From contig SXRG01000111.1 in the NCBI GenBank assembly GCA_005793645.1, positions 1 through 10,473 on the forward strand: a DNA stretch of 10,473 nucleotides. The letters run 5' to 3'. The stretch's first letter is position 1. Every line of letters starts with the position of its first letter. This DNA comes from Burkholderiales bacterium. GTDB taxonomy: Bacteria > Pseudomonadota > Gammaproteobacteria > Burkholderiales > Thiobacillaceae. The notes under the pieces were generated by a model. The model had not been told where the DNA came from. It searched no databases and saw nothing but the letters and a program-made list of their open reading frames with translations. The translations under genes and the position numbers were made by a program. Of this stretch, positions 1-6,347 are shown one piece after another.

Positions 1-56
1 CCAAGGCCTGTCCCAGGCCTAATTCTAGGCCTCCCAGGCCTGTCCCAGGCCTGTCA

Positions 57-80
57 GGACCCCCCCTCAGGGGGGGTTCC
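57..80. repeat. Perfect C7/G7 hairpin, copy 1
   Basis: Seven C (60-66) pair with seven G (70-76) around a TCA loop, and the flanking GGA and TTCC extend the stem. The same unit recurs at 135-158. No T-run follows on either strand, so it does not look like an ordinary intrinsic terminator. Confidence 0.75.
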
Positions 81-134
81 CAGGCCTTTCCCAGGCCTTT
101 CCCAGGGGCAGAATTTAGCCCTCCGGAGCCCTCC

Positions 135-158
135 GGACCCCCCCTCAGGGGGGGGGGG
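135..158. repeat. C7/G11 hairpin, copy 2, containing the dnaE stop codon
   Basis: GGA, seven C (138-144), TCA, then eleven G (148-158). It copies the unit at 57-80 but has a longer G-run. Read on the minus strand, the run of C codons gives the terminal prolines of the truncated DnaE, and the TCA loop supplies its TGA stop (145-147). A small second hairpin, GAGGC (158-162) with GCCTC (168-172), sits at the boundary with genuine dnaE sequence. Homopolymer length here is prone to both polymerase slippage and sequencing error. Confidence 0.7.
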
Positions 159-2262
159 AGGCCGTTTGCCTCGATATATAGCCGCCGATGATCTGCGAGA
201 TCTGCATGACCTGTTCCTGATAGACGATGACGCCGTAGGTCGGCGCCAGACAATCCTTCAGGTCCGGATGGAAATAGTTGATCGGCTGCTTGCCCTTCTT
301 GCGCAGGATGAAATCATCCACCATGCCGGAGCCAAGCGGGCCAGGCCGGTACAGCGCCAGCACAGCAATAATGTCTTCGAAACAATCCGGCTCCAGCTTA
401 GCCAAGAGTTTTTTCATGCCCTCGGATTCGAGTTGGAAGATCGCCGTCGTATTGGCCTTTTTCAGGATCGCGTAGGCTGCTGGGTCATTAAAGGCCAAGC
501 TATCGAGATCCGTGCCAAAATCCGGATCCATCTGGCGGCAATATTTCACGGCCAGATCAATGATGGTCAGGTTGCGCAGGCCCAGAAAGTCAAACTTCAC
601 CAGCCCGGCCTTCTCCACATCATCCTTATCGAACTGCGAAACGGCGACCGCCCCGGAACTGTCGGCAAGGTAGAGCGGGCAAAAATCAGTCAGCCGGCCC
701 GGCGCAATCAACACCCCGCCGGCGTGCATGCCAATATTTCGGGTCAGTCCTTCTAGCCGACGCGCTAGGTCGAAAAGTTCCTTTACCTCTTCTTCCTTGC
801 CGTAACGCTCCTTCAACTCCGGCACCTGTTCCAATGCCTCGTCGAGCGTGACATTCTTGCCCGGCGCCGAGGGAATCATCTTCGACAACTGGTCGCAAAA
901 GTTGTACGGCAACTCCAACACCCGACCTACATCGCGCACCACCGCCCGCGCCGCCAGGGTGCCGAAGGTGACAATCTGTGACACTGCATCAGCACCGTAC
1001 TTGTCGCGCACATAGTCGATAACGCGATAGCGCTGATCCTGACAAAAGTCGATATCGAAGTCAGGCATCGACACCCGCTCGGAGTTCAGAAAACGCTCAA
1101 ACAGCAAGGCGTAGCGCAACGGATCGAGATCAGTAATACCCAAGCTGTAGGCCACCAGCGAGCCCGCACCGGAACCCCGCCCCGGGCCCACCGGCACCCC
1201 ATTCTGTTTGGCCCAGTTAATGAAGTCCGCCACGATCAGAAAGTAACCGGAAAAACCCATCTGGATAATGGTTTCCAGTTCCAGTTCCAGCCGATCACCA
1301 TACTCCGTCTGCCGCGCCTCGCGCTGAGTGGTCTCCGGATAAAGGCGCTCCATCCGTGCGGTCAGACCCGTGCGGGCCTGCTCGCGCAGATATTCTTCGA
1401 AGCCCACCCCCGGCGGAGTAGGAAAGTCAGGCAAACAGCTCTTACCCAACTCCAGCGTCAAATTGCAACGCCGAGCAATGGCAACGCTGTTGGCCAATGC
1501 CTCAGGTAAGTCTGCAAAACGCCGTGCCATCTCAGCCTGGGTAAGAAAAGCATCATCCTCAACAAACGACTTCTGACGGCGTCGGTCAGCCAGTATTTCG
1601 CCACGGGCAATACATACCCGCGCCTCGTGCGCCTTGTAATCCTCCTGATCTTTGAACTGCACCGGGTGCGTCGCCACCAACGGGAGATCCAGCCTAGCGG
1701 CCAGCGCCATGGCGCCTTGCAAGACCGGCTCGGACTCCAGGCGACTATTACGCTGAACTTCCAGGTAAAAACGGCCGGGAAAGCGCCGCGCCCACGCCGC
1801 CGCCAAGGCCTGCGCCTGATCGGCATTACCATTTAAAATCGCCTGCCCAACATCGCCCCACTGCGCGCCCGACAGAGCAATCAAGCCCTCGCTACCAGCA
1901 TCGAACCACTCGGGACGCAACATCGGCCGTCCCCGCTGCTGATTCTCGCGATACGCCCGGGTCAGGAGTTCGGACAAGAGGCGGTATCCAGCACGATCCT
2001 GCACCAGTAGCAACAGACGCGCCGCACGATCCGCATGCCCCGTGTCGATCCAGACCTCACAGCCGACCACCGGCTTGACCCCCGCCTTGCGCGCCGCCGT
2101 ATAGAACTTGATCAGACCGAATAGATTAGACAAGTCAGTCAGCGCTACGGCCGGCATCGCGTCTGCCTGCGCCAGGGCTAGTATCTCGTCAATACGCAGC
2201 AACCCATCCTGCACCGAATACTCACTGTGCAGACGCAGATGGATAAATTGGGGATCAGACAT
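145..2262 (-). CDS. dnaE: DNA polymerase III alpha subunit DnaE, truncated at its C-terminus
   Basis: This is the catalytic subunit of the replicative DNA polymerase. The PHP domain starts at residue 8 (HLRLHSEYS, later TDLSN). The palm contains GPGRGSGAGS at about 359-368, PDFDIDF at 400-406 with catalytic aspartates D401 and D403, and KFDFLGL with the third aspartate near 558. The match continues through YRPGPL and YQEQVMQISQIIGGY to about residue 695. There the family continues with a SLGGAD-like motif, but this protein reads SRQTASPPP and stops inside the repeat array. Family members are about 1160 residues; this ORF has 705, so the end of the fingers, the HhH and OB regions and the clamp- and tau-binding tail are missing. 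I chose the ATG at 2262 because the family starts close before FIHLRLHSEYS; a GTG at 2313 would add 17 unlikely residues. There is no clear Shine-Dalgarno sequence. An essential gene broken this way suggests an assembly junction, a second intact copy, or a very recent insertion. Confidence 0.93.
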   Translation of the reverse strand: MSDPQFIHLRLHSEYSVQDGLLRIDEILALAQADAMPAVALTDLSNLFGLIKFYTAARKAGVKPVVGCEVWIDTGHADRAARLLLLVQDRAGYRLLSELLTRAYRENQQRGRPMLRPEWFDAGSEGLIALSGAQWGDVGQAILNGNADQAQALAAAWARRFPGRFYLEVQRNSRLESEPVLQGAMALAARLDLPLVATHPVQFKDQEDYKAHEARVCIARGEILADRRRQKSFVEDDAFLTQAEMARRFADLPEALANSVAIARRCNLTLELGKSCLPDFPTPPGVGFEEYLREQARTGLTARMERLYPETTQREARQTEYGDRLELELETIIQMGFSGYFLIVADFINWAKQNGVPVGPGRGSGAGSLVAYSLGITDLDPLRYALLFERFLNSERVSMPDFDIDFCQDQRYRVIDYVRDKYGADAVSQIVTFGTLAARAVVRDVGRVLELPYNFCDQLSKMIPSAPGKNVTLDEALEQVPELKERYGKEEEVKELFDLARRLEGLTRNIGMHAGGVLIAPGRLTDFCPLYLADSSGAVAVSQFDKDDVEKAGLVKFDFLGLRNLTIIDLAVKYCRQMDPDFGTDLDSLAFNDPAAYAILKKANTTAIFQLESEGMKKLLAKLEPDCFEDIIAVLALYRPGPLGSGMVDDFILRKKGKQPINYFHPDLKDCLAPTYGVIVYQEQVMQISQIIGGYISRQTASPPP

Positions 2263-2269
2263 GGGTGCG

Positions 2270-2275
2270 ATTATA
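2270..2275 (-). promoter_or_regulatory. Candidate -10 box just upstream of dnaE
   Basis: The minus strand reads a perfect TATAAT followed by seven bases and then the dnaE ATG. Transcription would start at or within a base or two of the start codon, giving a leaderless or nearly leaderless mRNA; no Shine-Dalgarno sequence is visible. No good -35 hexamer lies 16-18 bases upstream, so the call is tentative. Confidence 0.35.
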
Positions 2276-2343
2276 GGGACAAGAAGAGGCTTGGCGATTT
2301 TACCCCGGCGCACTCGTCTGACCGCGCTCCCCCACGACGATAC

Positions 2344-2381
2344 GAAATATTAATACTTCACTTATCAACCCGGTCTATACT
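2344..2381 (+). promoter_or_regulatory. Candidate promoter and palindromic operator of the glycine-zipper gene
   Basis: A -10-like TATACT lies at 2376-2381, about 40 bases before the ATG. Where a -35 would be expected there is instead a 16-bp near-palindrome (2344-2359, centred on TTAA, only one mismatched pair in its eight base pairs). The palindrome could be an operator or activator site that compensates for the poor -35. The dnaE start region lies on the other side, so the site could also act on dnaE. Confidence 0.35.
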
Positions 2382-2420
2382 GGTCAACAAGATTCATCAA
2401 CAATTTTTCAGGAGCATCTC

Positions 2421-2915
2421 ATGAGTAAAATCACTTTCTCTACCTTGCTCGCCATCAGCCTTCCGATGGGCAGTGCCCTCGCCGCCGATTTCATGGACCA
2501 TGCTCAGGTCGTGTCTGCCATCCCAATCTATGAACGCTTCAACGAACCGAAACGCGATTGCTGGCTGGAAACCAGCACGCCGCAAGCCAGCGCTGCTCAA
2601 GGCGACCGTAGCCCGGCTGGTGCACTTATCGGCGGCATCGCCGGTGGCATCTTGGGTAACCAGGTCGGTAAAGGCTCCGGCAAGGATGTTGCCACTGCAT
2701 TGGGTGCCATCACCGGTGCCATCGTCGGTGACCGCATGCAAAACAACCCGGGCGCAAGCCAGACCGTTGAGCGTTGCCGCGTCACCGACAACTGGACCCA
2801 ACGACTCACCGGCTATAGCGTGACTTATCGCTACAATGGCCGCGAATTCACCTCTGTACTGCCTAACGACCCAGGTCGTAACCTGCGCGTCAATGTTCAG
2901 GTCAATCCCCACTGA
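2421..2915 (+). CDS. Exported glycine-zipper protein (Rick_17kDa_Anti / 2TM type)
   Basis: A 164-residue protein with a clear Sec signal peptide (KITFSTLLAISLPMGSALA, cleavage likely after A21). No cysteine follows the cleavage site, so it is not a lipoprotein. Residues 67-104 form a glycine zipper (GALIGGIAGGILGNQVG ... ALGAITGAIVGDRM), two short glycine-rich hydrophobic helices that pack into or against a membrane. The C-terminal region (about 117-164) has the YSVTYRYNGREFT-LPNDPG-LRV pattern usual in this family. Two cysteines, C47 and C119, flank the zipper and could form a periplasmic disulphide. The start is fixed by AGGAG at 2410-2414, six bases before the ATG. It is a single-gene unit closed by the terminator at 2933. 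The family is linked to envelope integrity, but the precise role of this member is unknown. Confidence 0.9.
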   Translation: MSKITFSTLLAISLPMGSALAADFMDHAQVVSAIPIYERFNEPKRDCWLETSTPQASAAQGDRSPAGALIGGIAGGILGNQVGKGSGKDVATALGAITGAIVGDRMQNNPGASQTVERCRVTDNWTQRLTGYSVTYRYNGREFTSVLPNDPGRNLRVNVQVNPH

Positions 2916-2932
2916 GCGCAAAATTCAAAACG

Positions 2933-2968
2933 AAAGGCCCGCCACGAAATATCGTAGCGGGCCTTTTT
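2933..2968 (+). terminator. Intrinsic terminator, probably bidirectional
   Basis: AAAGGCCCGC (2933-2942) pairs with GCGGGCCTTT (2957-2966). An inner ACGA/TCGT stem closes an AATA loop, and a T-run follows to 2968. It starts 17 bases after the stop of the glycine-zipper gene. On the minus strand the same stem is followed by TTTCGTTTT, so it can also end the tRNA-Val transcript, whose 3' end lies only four bases away. Confidence 0.92.
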
Positions 2969-2971
2969 ATT

Positions 2972-3046
2972 TGGTGGGCGGTACTGGGTTCGAACCAGTG
3001 GCTTCCACCGTGTGAAGGTGGCACTCTACCGCTGAGTTAACCGCCC
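2972..3046 (-). tRNA. tRNA-Val (anticodon CAC)
   Basis: A full cloverleaf can be drawn on the minus strand. The acceptor stem is GGGCGGT/ACCGCCC, the D-arm ACTC/GAGT, the anticodon stem CCACC/GGTGG with loop TTCACAC, and the T-arm ACTGG/CCAGT with loop TTCGAAC. The discriminator is A and CCA is encoded. The anticodon CAC (plus-strand 3012-3014) reads the valine codon GUG. Total length is 75 bases. It is a single tRNA with its own promoter upstream and a shared terminator downstream, and it is divergent from gltX. Confidence 0.95.
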
Positions 3047-3060
3047 GGGAGAGGGCACGA

Positions 3061-3089
3061 ATTCTAACCGCCAACGCAATCGCGGTCAA
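3061..3089 (-). promoter_or_regulatory. Sigma-70 promoter of tRNA-Val
   Basis: On the minus strand TTGACC (3089-3084) is separated by exactly 17 bases from TAGAAT (3066-3061). This is five of six matches in each hexamer with ideal spacing. Transcription should start near 3054, about eight bases before the mature tRNA 5' end. The stretch between the -10 and the tRNA is rich in G and C, as in stringently controlled stable-RNA promoters. Confidence 0.8.
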
Positions 3090-3138
3090 AACTACTTTGC
3101 ATTGCATGTTCAATACGCAGCATCGCATCCTTGTCGGG

Positions 3139-3144
3139 TAAAAT
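3139..3144 (+). promoter_or_regulatory. Candidate -10 box of gltX
   Basis: TAAAAT preceded by GGG lies 36 bases before the gltX ATG, in the gap shared with the divergent tRNA promoter. No convincing -35 sits at the right distance. It is called only because gltX needs a promoter in this gap and this is its best -10 match. Confidence 0.35.
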
Positions 3145-3179
3145 CACCCACACGCCTCAAACATCCCATACAAGCTCGC

Positions 3180-4595
3180 ATGATCCGCACCCGTTTTGCC
3201 CCCTCCCCCACCGGCTATCTGCACATCGGCGGCGCCCGCACGGCGCTGATTTCGTGGGCCTATGCCCGCCGTCACGGCGGCCAGTTCATCCTGCGCATCG
3301 AGGACACCGACCAGGAACGCTCGACGCTGGAATCCGAGCGCGCCATCCTGGAAGGCATGAGCTGGCTTGGGCTGACCTGGGACGAAGGCCCGTTCTACCA
3401 GATGAAACGGCTGGACCGCTACCAGGCCATCGCCACGCAGTTGCTGGCTGAAGGTAAAGCATACTGGTGCTACGCAAGCAAGGACGAGATCGATGCATTG
3501 CGCGAGGCGCAGCGCGCCCGGGGCGAAAAGCCGCGCTACGATGGCCGCTGGCGCCCGGAGCCGGGCAAGACATTGCCACCACCACCCGAAGGCATCGCCC
3601 CTGTGCTGCGCTTCAAAACCCCGCAGGAAGGCACAGTCACCTTCGACGACTTGGTCAAAGGGCCGATCACGGTGGCCAACAGCGAGCTCGATGACCTGGT
3701 GCTGATGCGCGGCGACGGCATCCCCACCTACAACTTCGGCGTGGTGATCGACGACTGGGATCTGGGCATCACCCATGTCATTCGCGGCGATGACCATGTC
3801 ACCAACACCCCGCGCCAGATTCACCTGTATCAGGCGCTGGGCGCGCCGCTGCCAGTGTTTGCGCATGTCCCGATGATCCTCGGGCATGACGGCGAGCGCC
3901 TGTCAAAACGCCACGGCGCCGTGTCGGTGCTGCAATACGAGGAAGACGGCTACCTGCCCGAGGCTCTGCTGAATTACCTCGCCCGCCTGGGTTGGGGCCA
4001 CGGCGACGACGAAAAGTTTTCAATGCCGCAATTCGTCGACTGGTTCGATACAGCCAACATCAGTCATGCCCCCTCGCGTTTCAATGGCGAAAAACTCACC
4101 TGGCTCAACCAGCAATACCTGAAGGAGGCCGACGACGATCGCCTGGCCGGCCTGGTACGCACACGCCTGACCCGGATGGGCGTGAACTGCGACCATGGCC
4201 CGGACCTGGCCGCGCTGATGGGTCTGCTGAAAGGACGTGTCAGTACGCTGGTGGAACTGGCCGACGCCACTCACATCTTCTTTGTGCAGATCGAACCCAC
4301 CGCCGAAGAATTGCGCACCAAATGTGATGCCGCTGGCCTGGACGCGATCCGTGCCCTCTCATCCGACCTTGCCGCATGTGAATGGACTACGGACGCCCTC
4401 AATGCGGCGCTCAAAGCCCGTGCCAAGGCAAATGGCCTCAAACTCGGACAGATCGGCATCCCGCTGCGTCTGATGCTGTTCGGCACTGCCCAGACCCCCT
4501 CGCTGGAGGCCACCTTGTTTCTGCTTGGGCGGGATGAAACCCTGCGTCGCCTCACGGCTGCCCTGCCCCACGCTGACGTTATCCTCTCTGCCTGA
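3180..4595 (+). CDS. gltX: Glutamyl-tRNA synthetase (GluRS)
   Basis: A class I aminoacyl-tRNA synthetase that charges tRNA-Glu with glutamate in the cytoplasm. The protein has 471 residues, the usual length. The ATP-binding HIGH-type motif is HIGG at 15-18 (after FAPSPTGYL), and the KMSKS-type motif is LSKR at 241-244. Other family signatures include RIEDTDQERS (39-48), PTYNFGVVIDD (182-192) and HVIRGDDHVTNTPRQ (199-213). I chose the ATG at 3180 because MIRTRFAPSPTG is the family N-terminus; an upstream in-frame ATG at 3102 adds 26 unconserved residues. There is no strong Shine-Dalgarno sequence. The zinc site known from E. coli GluRS is mostly lost: only C97 remains, with alanine at 99, tryptophan at 124 and proline at 126 where the other ligands would be. 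The next gene follows after 5 bases, so the two are probably co-transcribed. Confidence 0.97.
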   Translation: MIRTRFAPSPTGYLHIGGARTALISWAYARRHGGQFILRIEDTDQERSTLESERAILEGMSWLGLTWDEGPFYQMKRLDRYQAIATQLLAEGKAYWCYASKDEIDALREAQRARGEKPRYDGRWRPEPGKTLPPPPEGIAPVLRFKTPQEGTVTFDDLVKGPITVANSELDDLVLMRGDGIPTYNFGVVIDDWDLGITHVIRGDDHVTNTPRQIHLYQALGAPLPVFAHVPMILGHDGERLSKRHGAVSVLQYEEDGYLPEALLNYLARLGWGHGDDEKFSMPQFVDWFDTANISHAPSRFNGEKLTWLNQQYLKEADDDRLAGLVRTRLTRMGVNCDHGPDLAALMGLLKGRVSTLVELADATHIFFVQIEPTAEELRTKCDAAGLDAIRALSSDLAACEWTTDALNAALKARAKANGLKLGQIGIPLRLMLFGTAQTPSLEATLFLLGRDETLRRLTAALPHADVILSA

Positions 4596-4600
4596 TTGTC

Positions 4601-5215
4601 ATGACAAAACTCATCGGATCCCTGACCAGCCCCTTCGTGCGCAAAGTGCGCATCGTCGCTGCCGAAAAGCATATCGACTACGAATTCATCATCGATGTCC
4701 CCTGGGAAGCCACCACCCATGTGCCTGACTTCAATCCGCTCGGCAAGGTGCCGGTCTGGGTCATGGAGGACGGGCGGGCAATCTATGACTCGCGTGTGAT
4801 CGTCGAATATCTCGACCATATCAGCCCGGTCCATCCGCTCATCCCGCGTGAGGTGCGTCCATGCCTTGCCGTCAAACGCTGTGAAGCCTTGGCCGATGGC
4901 ATCATCGATGCCGCTGCACTCGTATTCATGGAACGCAAACGCCCGGCGACACAACAAAGCCCGGAGTGGATCGCCCGCCAGATCAACAAGGTCAATCGGG
5001 GCCTCGCTGCGCTAGCCACCGACCTGAGTAAAAATGACTGGTGTGCAGAGGGCGCATACACATTGGCCGATATTGCCGTCGGCTGCGCACTCGGTTATCT
5101 CGACCTGCGTTACAGCGACGAGATCGACTGGCGCCGCGCCCATCCAGGCCTATCGGAATTGTTTGATCGTCTGATGGAACGACCCAACTTCAAAAACACC
5201 GTACCTGTCGTGTAA
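4601..5215 (+). CDS. yibF: Glutathione S-transferase family protein, YibF-like
   Basis: A 204-residue protein with an N-terminal thioredoxin-fold domain and a C-terminal all-helical domain, as in cytosolic GSTs. The start KLIGSLTSPFVRKVRI places a serine or threonine (T9/S10) rather than tyrosine at the catalytic position. FNPLGKVPV (about 44-52) carries the cis-proline, and YDSRVIVEYLD (about 62-72) supplies the glutathione-binding Asp-Ser. The pattern SPFVRK ... FNPLGKVPV ... EALADGIIDAA ... RPA-QQS is that of E. coli YibF. It begins 5 bases after gltX stops and has no obvious Shine-Dalgarno sequence, so translation may depend on coupling to gltX. The substrate is unknown; YibF-type proteins are poorly characterised. 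No terminator is visible in the 50 bases before the convergent modC. Confidence 0.88.
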   Translation: MTKLIGSLTSPFVRKVRIVAAEKHIDYEFIIDVPWEATTHVPDFNPLGKVPVWVMEDGRAIYDSRVIVEYLDHISPVHPLIPREVRPCLAVKRCEALADGIIDAAALVFMERKRPATQQSPEWIARQINKVNRGLAALATDLSKNDWCAEGAYTLADIAVGCALGYLDLRYSDEIDWRRAHPGLSELFDRLMERPNFKNTVPVV

Positions 5216-5265
5216 AGATCGGCGAAAATCAACCCCTACACAACCCTCGGCGACTCAGCGGCGGT

Positions 5266-6345
5266 CTACTCAACGATCGCGACGCCCTTGATCTGGGCAT
5301 AAACCGTTGTGCCCGGCGCCAACCCCAGCAGGCTGACGGACTTCCGCGTCACACGGCTCAAAAAACGTGTCCCACCAACATCGAGCCCAATCACGACCTG
5401 ACTATCGCCCTCCCCGGCCAAGTCCATCAACACTGCCGGGAGGATATTAAGGATACTGGTACCGATTTGCGGTGCCTGCGTCAGACTGACATCGCGGGCG
5501 CGAACCCGCACCCGCACCGTGCTACCGACAGGCGCATCATGTAACGACAACCAGAGTCGGCCACCCGTAAAACCCACACAGGTCAAATGGAACTCAGCAT
5601 CGTGTTCAACCACCTGCGCCTCGATGATGGCCTCGGCCTCAGGACGATGCGCCAACGGCAGATCCAGCCGCGTCGTCAGTTCCATCAATCCACCGGCGGC
5701 CACCACGCCTCCATCGTCAAGCAGCACTAGATGATCGGCTAGCCGCACCACCTCATCAAAACTGTGGCTGACATAAACAATGGGAATGTCCGCCTCGGCA
5801 TGCAGCCGTTCCAGATAAGGCAGGATCTCAGTGCGGCGATCCGCATCCAGCGCGGCCAACGGTTCGTCCATCAAGAGGATGCGCGGCTCAGTCAACAGGG
5901 CCCGGGCAATCGCCACCCGCTGCGCCTCACCACCGGACAATCGATCCGGCTTGCGCGTCAATAAATGGTCAATGCCCAGCCATTCGGCCATTTCTTCCTC
6001 CCCTCGTCCTCCGGGAGATCTGCTGAGGGAGGTGTTGGCCACACGCCGCCGCCCGTATGCCAGGTTCTGCCGCACGGTCAGATGCGGAAATAACCGCGCA
6101 TCCTGAAACACCACCCCAACAGGGCGCTGATGCGCCGGCAGAAAAACAGACGCGTCCTGCCAAACCGAATCACCCAATGAAAGATACCCGTCAGCGGCGC
6201 GTTCCAACCCGGCAATCAATCGCAGCAGCGTCGTCTTACCTGAACCCGATGCCCCGAACAGCGCCGTCACACCGCGCATCGGCAAGGCCAAATCCACGGC
6301 CAGCCTGAAACCGGGATAGGCGTGACAAAACCTGGCGCGCAACAT
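5266..6345 (-). CDS. modC: Molybdate ABC transporter ATP-binding protein ModC
   Basis: The cytoplasmic ATPase that powers molybdate import through ModB. Of 359 residues, the N-terminal ABC domain has Walker A GASGSGKT (31-38), the Q-loop glutamine Q81, signature LSGGE (136-140), Walker B ILLMDE (156-161), D-loop ALD (165-167) and switch histidine H194. The C-terminal part (about 295-356, from TSILNILPAVL) is a TOBE/Mop domain typical of ModC, which binds oxyanion. I chose the ATG at 6345, two bases after the modB stop, because MLRARF matches the family N-terminus; a GTG at 6360 would overlap modB by 13 bases. Unusual: between the Q-loop and the signature, about residues 103-117 (ANTSLSRSPGGRGEE) have no counterpart in typical ModC and are encoded by an imperfect palindrome. 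It is the last gene of modABC. Confidence 0.95.
   Translation of the reverse strand: MLRARFCHAYPGFRLAVDLALPMRGVTALFGASGSGKTTLLRLIAGLERAADGYLSLGDSVWQDASVFLPAHQRPVGVVFQDARLFPHLTVRQNLAYGRRRVANTSLSRSPGGRGEEEMAEWLGIDHLLTRKPDRLSGGEAQRVAIARALLTEPRILLMDEPLAALDADRRTEILPYLERLHAEADIPIVYVSHSFDEVVRLADHLVLLDDGGVVAAGGLMELTTRLDLPLAHRPEAEAIIEAQVVEHDAEFHLTCVGFTGGRLWLSLHDAPVGSTVRVRVRARDVSLTQAPQIGTSILNILPAVLMDLAGEGDSQVVIGLDVGGTRFLSRVTRKSVSLLGLAPGTTVYAQIKGVAIVE
5997..6032. repeat. Palindromic element inserted in frame within modC
   Basis: CCTCCCCTC (5997-6005) and GAGGGAGG (6025-6032) form inverted arms with a single bulge, and CTCC/GGAG pairs again in the centre. The encoded peptide, S-L-S-R-S-P-G-G-R-G-E, resembles translations of the GC-rich palindromic repeats scattered through many proteobacterial genomes. 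The reading frame of modC is kept. The site lies in the helical subdomain, where an added loop might be tolerated. Confidence 0.6.
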
Positions 6346-6347
6346 GG

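Larger units (their letters stand above)
1..163. repeat. Array of short GC-rich palindromic repeats that interrupts dnaE
   Basis: This stretch is low-complexity and holds no convincing gene. AGGCCT occurs seven times (starting at 4, 15, 27, 36, 47, 82 and 93), mostly within 11-bp units of the form CCCAGGCCTNT. Two near-identical hairpins, GGA-C7-TCA-G7 or longer, lie at 57-80 and 135-158, the second with an 11-G run. CTCCGGAGCC/CTCCGGA units lie at 121-137. The minus strand carries many runs of three or more G, so G-quadruplex formation is possible. I see no transposase, no long terminal inverted repeats and no CRISPR-like spacing. It could be a real intergenic-type repeat cluster inserted in dnaE, one end of a larger element lying to the left, or an assembly or contig-end artefact; the sequence alone does not decide. 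Confidence 0.8.

Noticed and set aside
1..163. CRISPR array
   Set aside because: The units are about 11 bp with no unique spacers of 25-40 bp between them, and no cas genes are nearby.
130..185. Intein or self-splicing intron as the cause of the dnaE break
   Set aside because: The residues after the break do not start with Cys or Ser in an intein-like block; the frame closes with a stop after ten codons, and no intron core or reverse transcriptase is visible in the window.
3144..3887. 247-codon minus-strand ORF antisense to gltX
   Set aside because: It lies wholly within the well-supported gltX, shows no recognisable domain, and is the kind of long antisense frame expected in GC-rich coding DNA.
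5216..5265. Terminator between the convergent yibF-like gene and modC
   Set aside because: No stable stem followed by a T-run could be found in these 50 bases on either strand.
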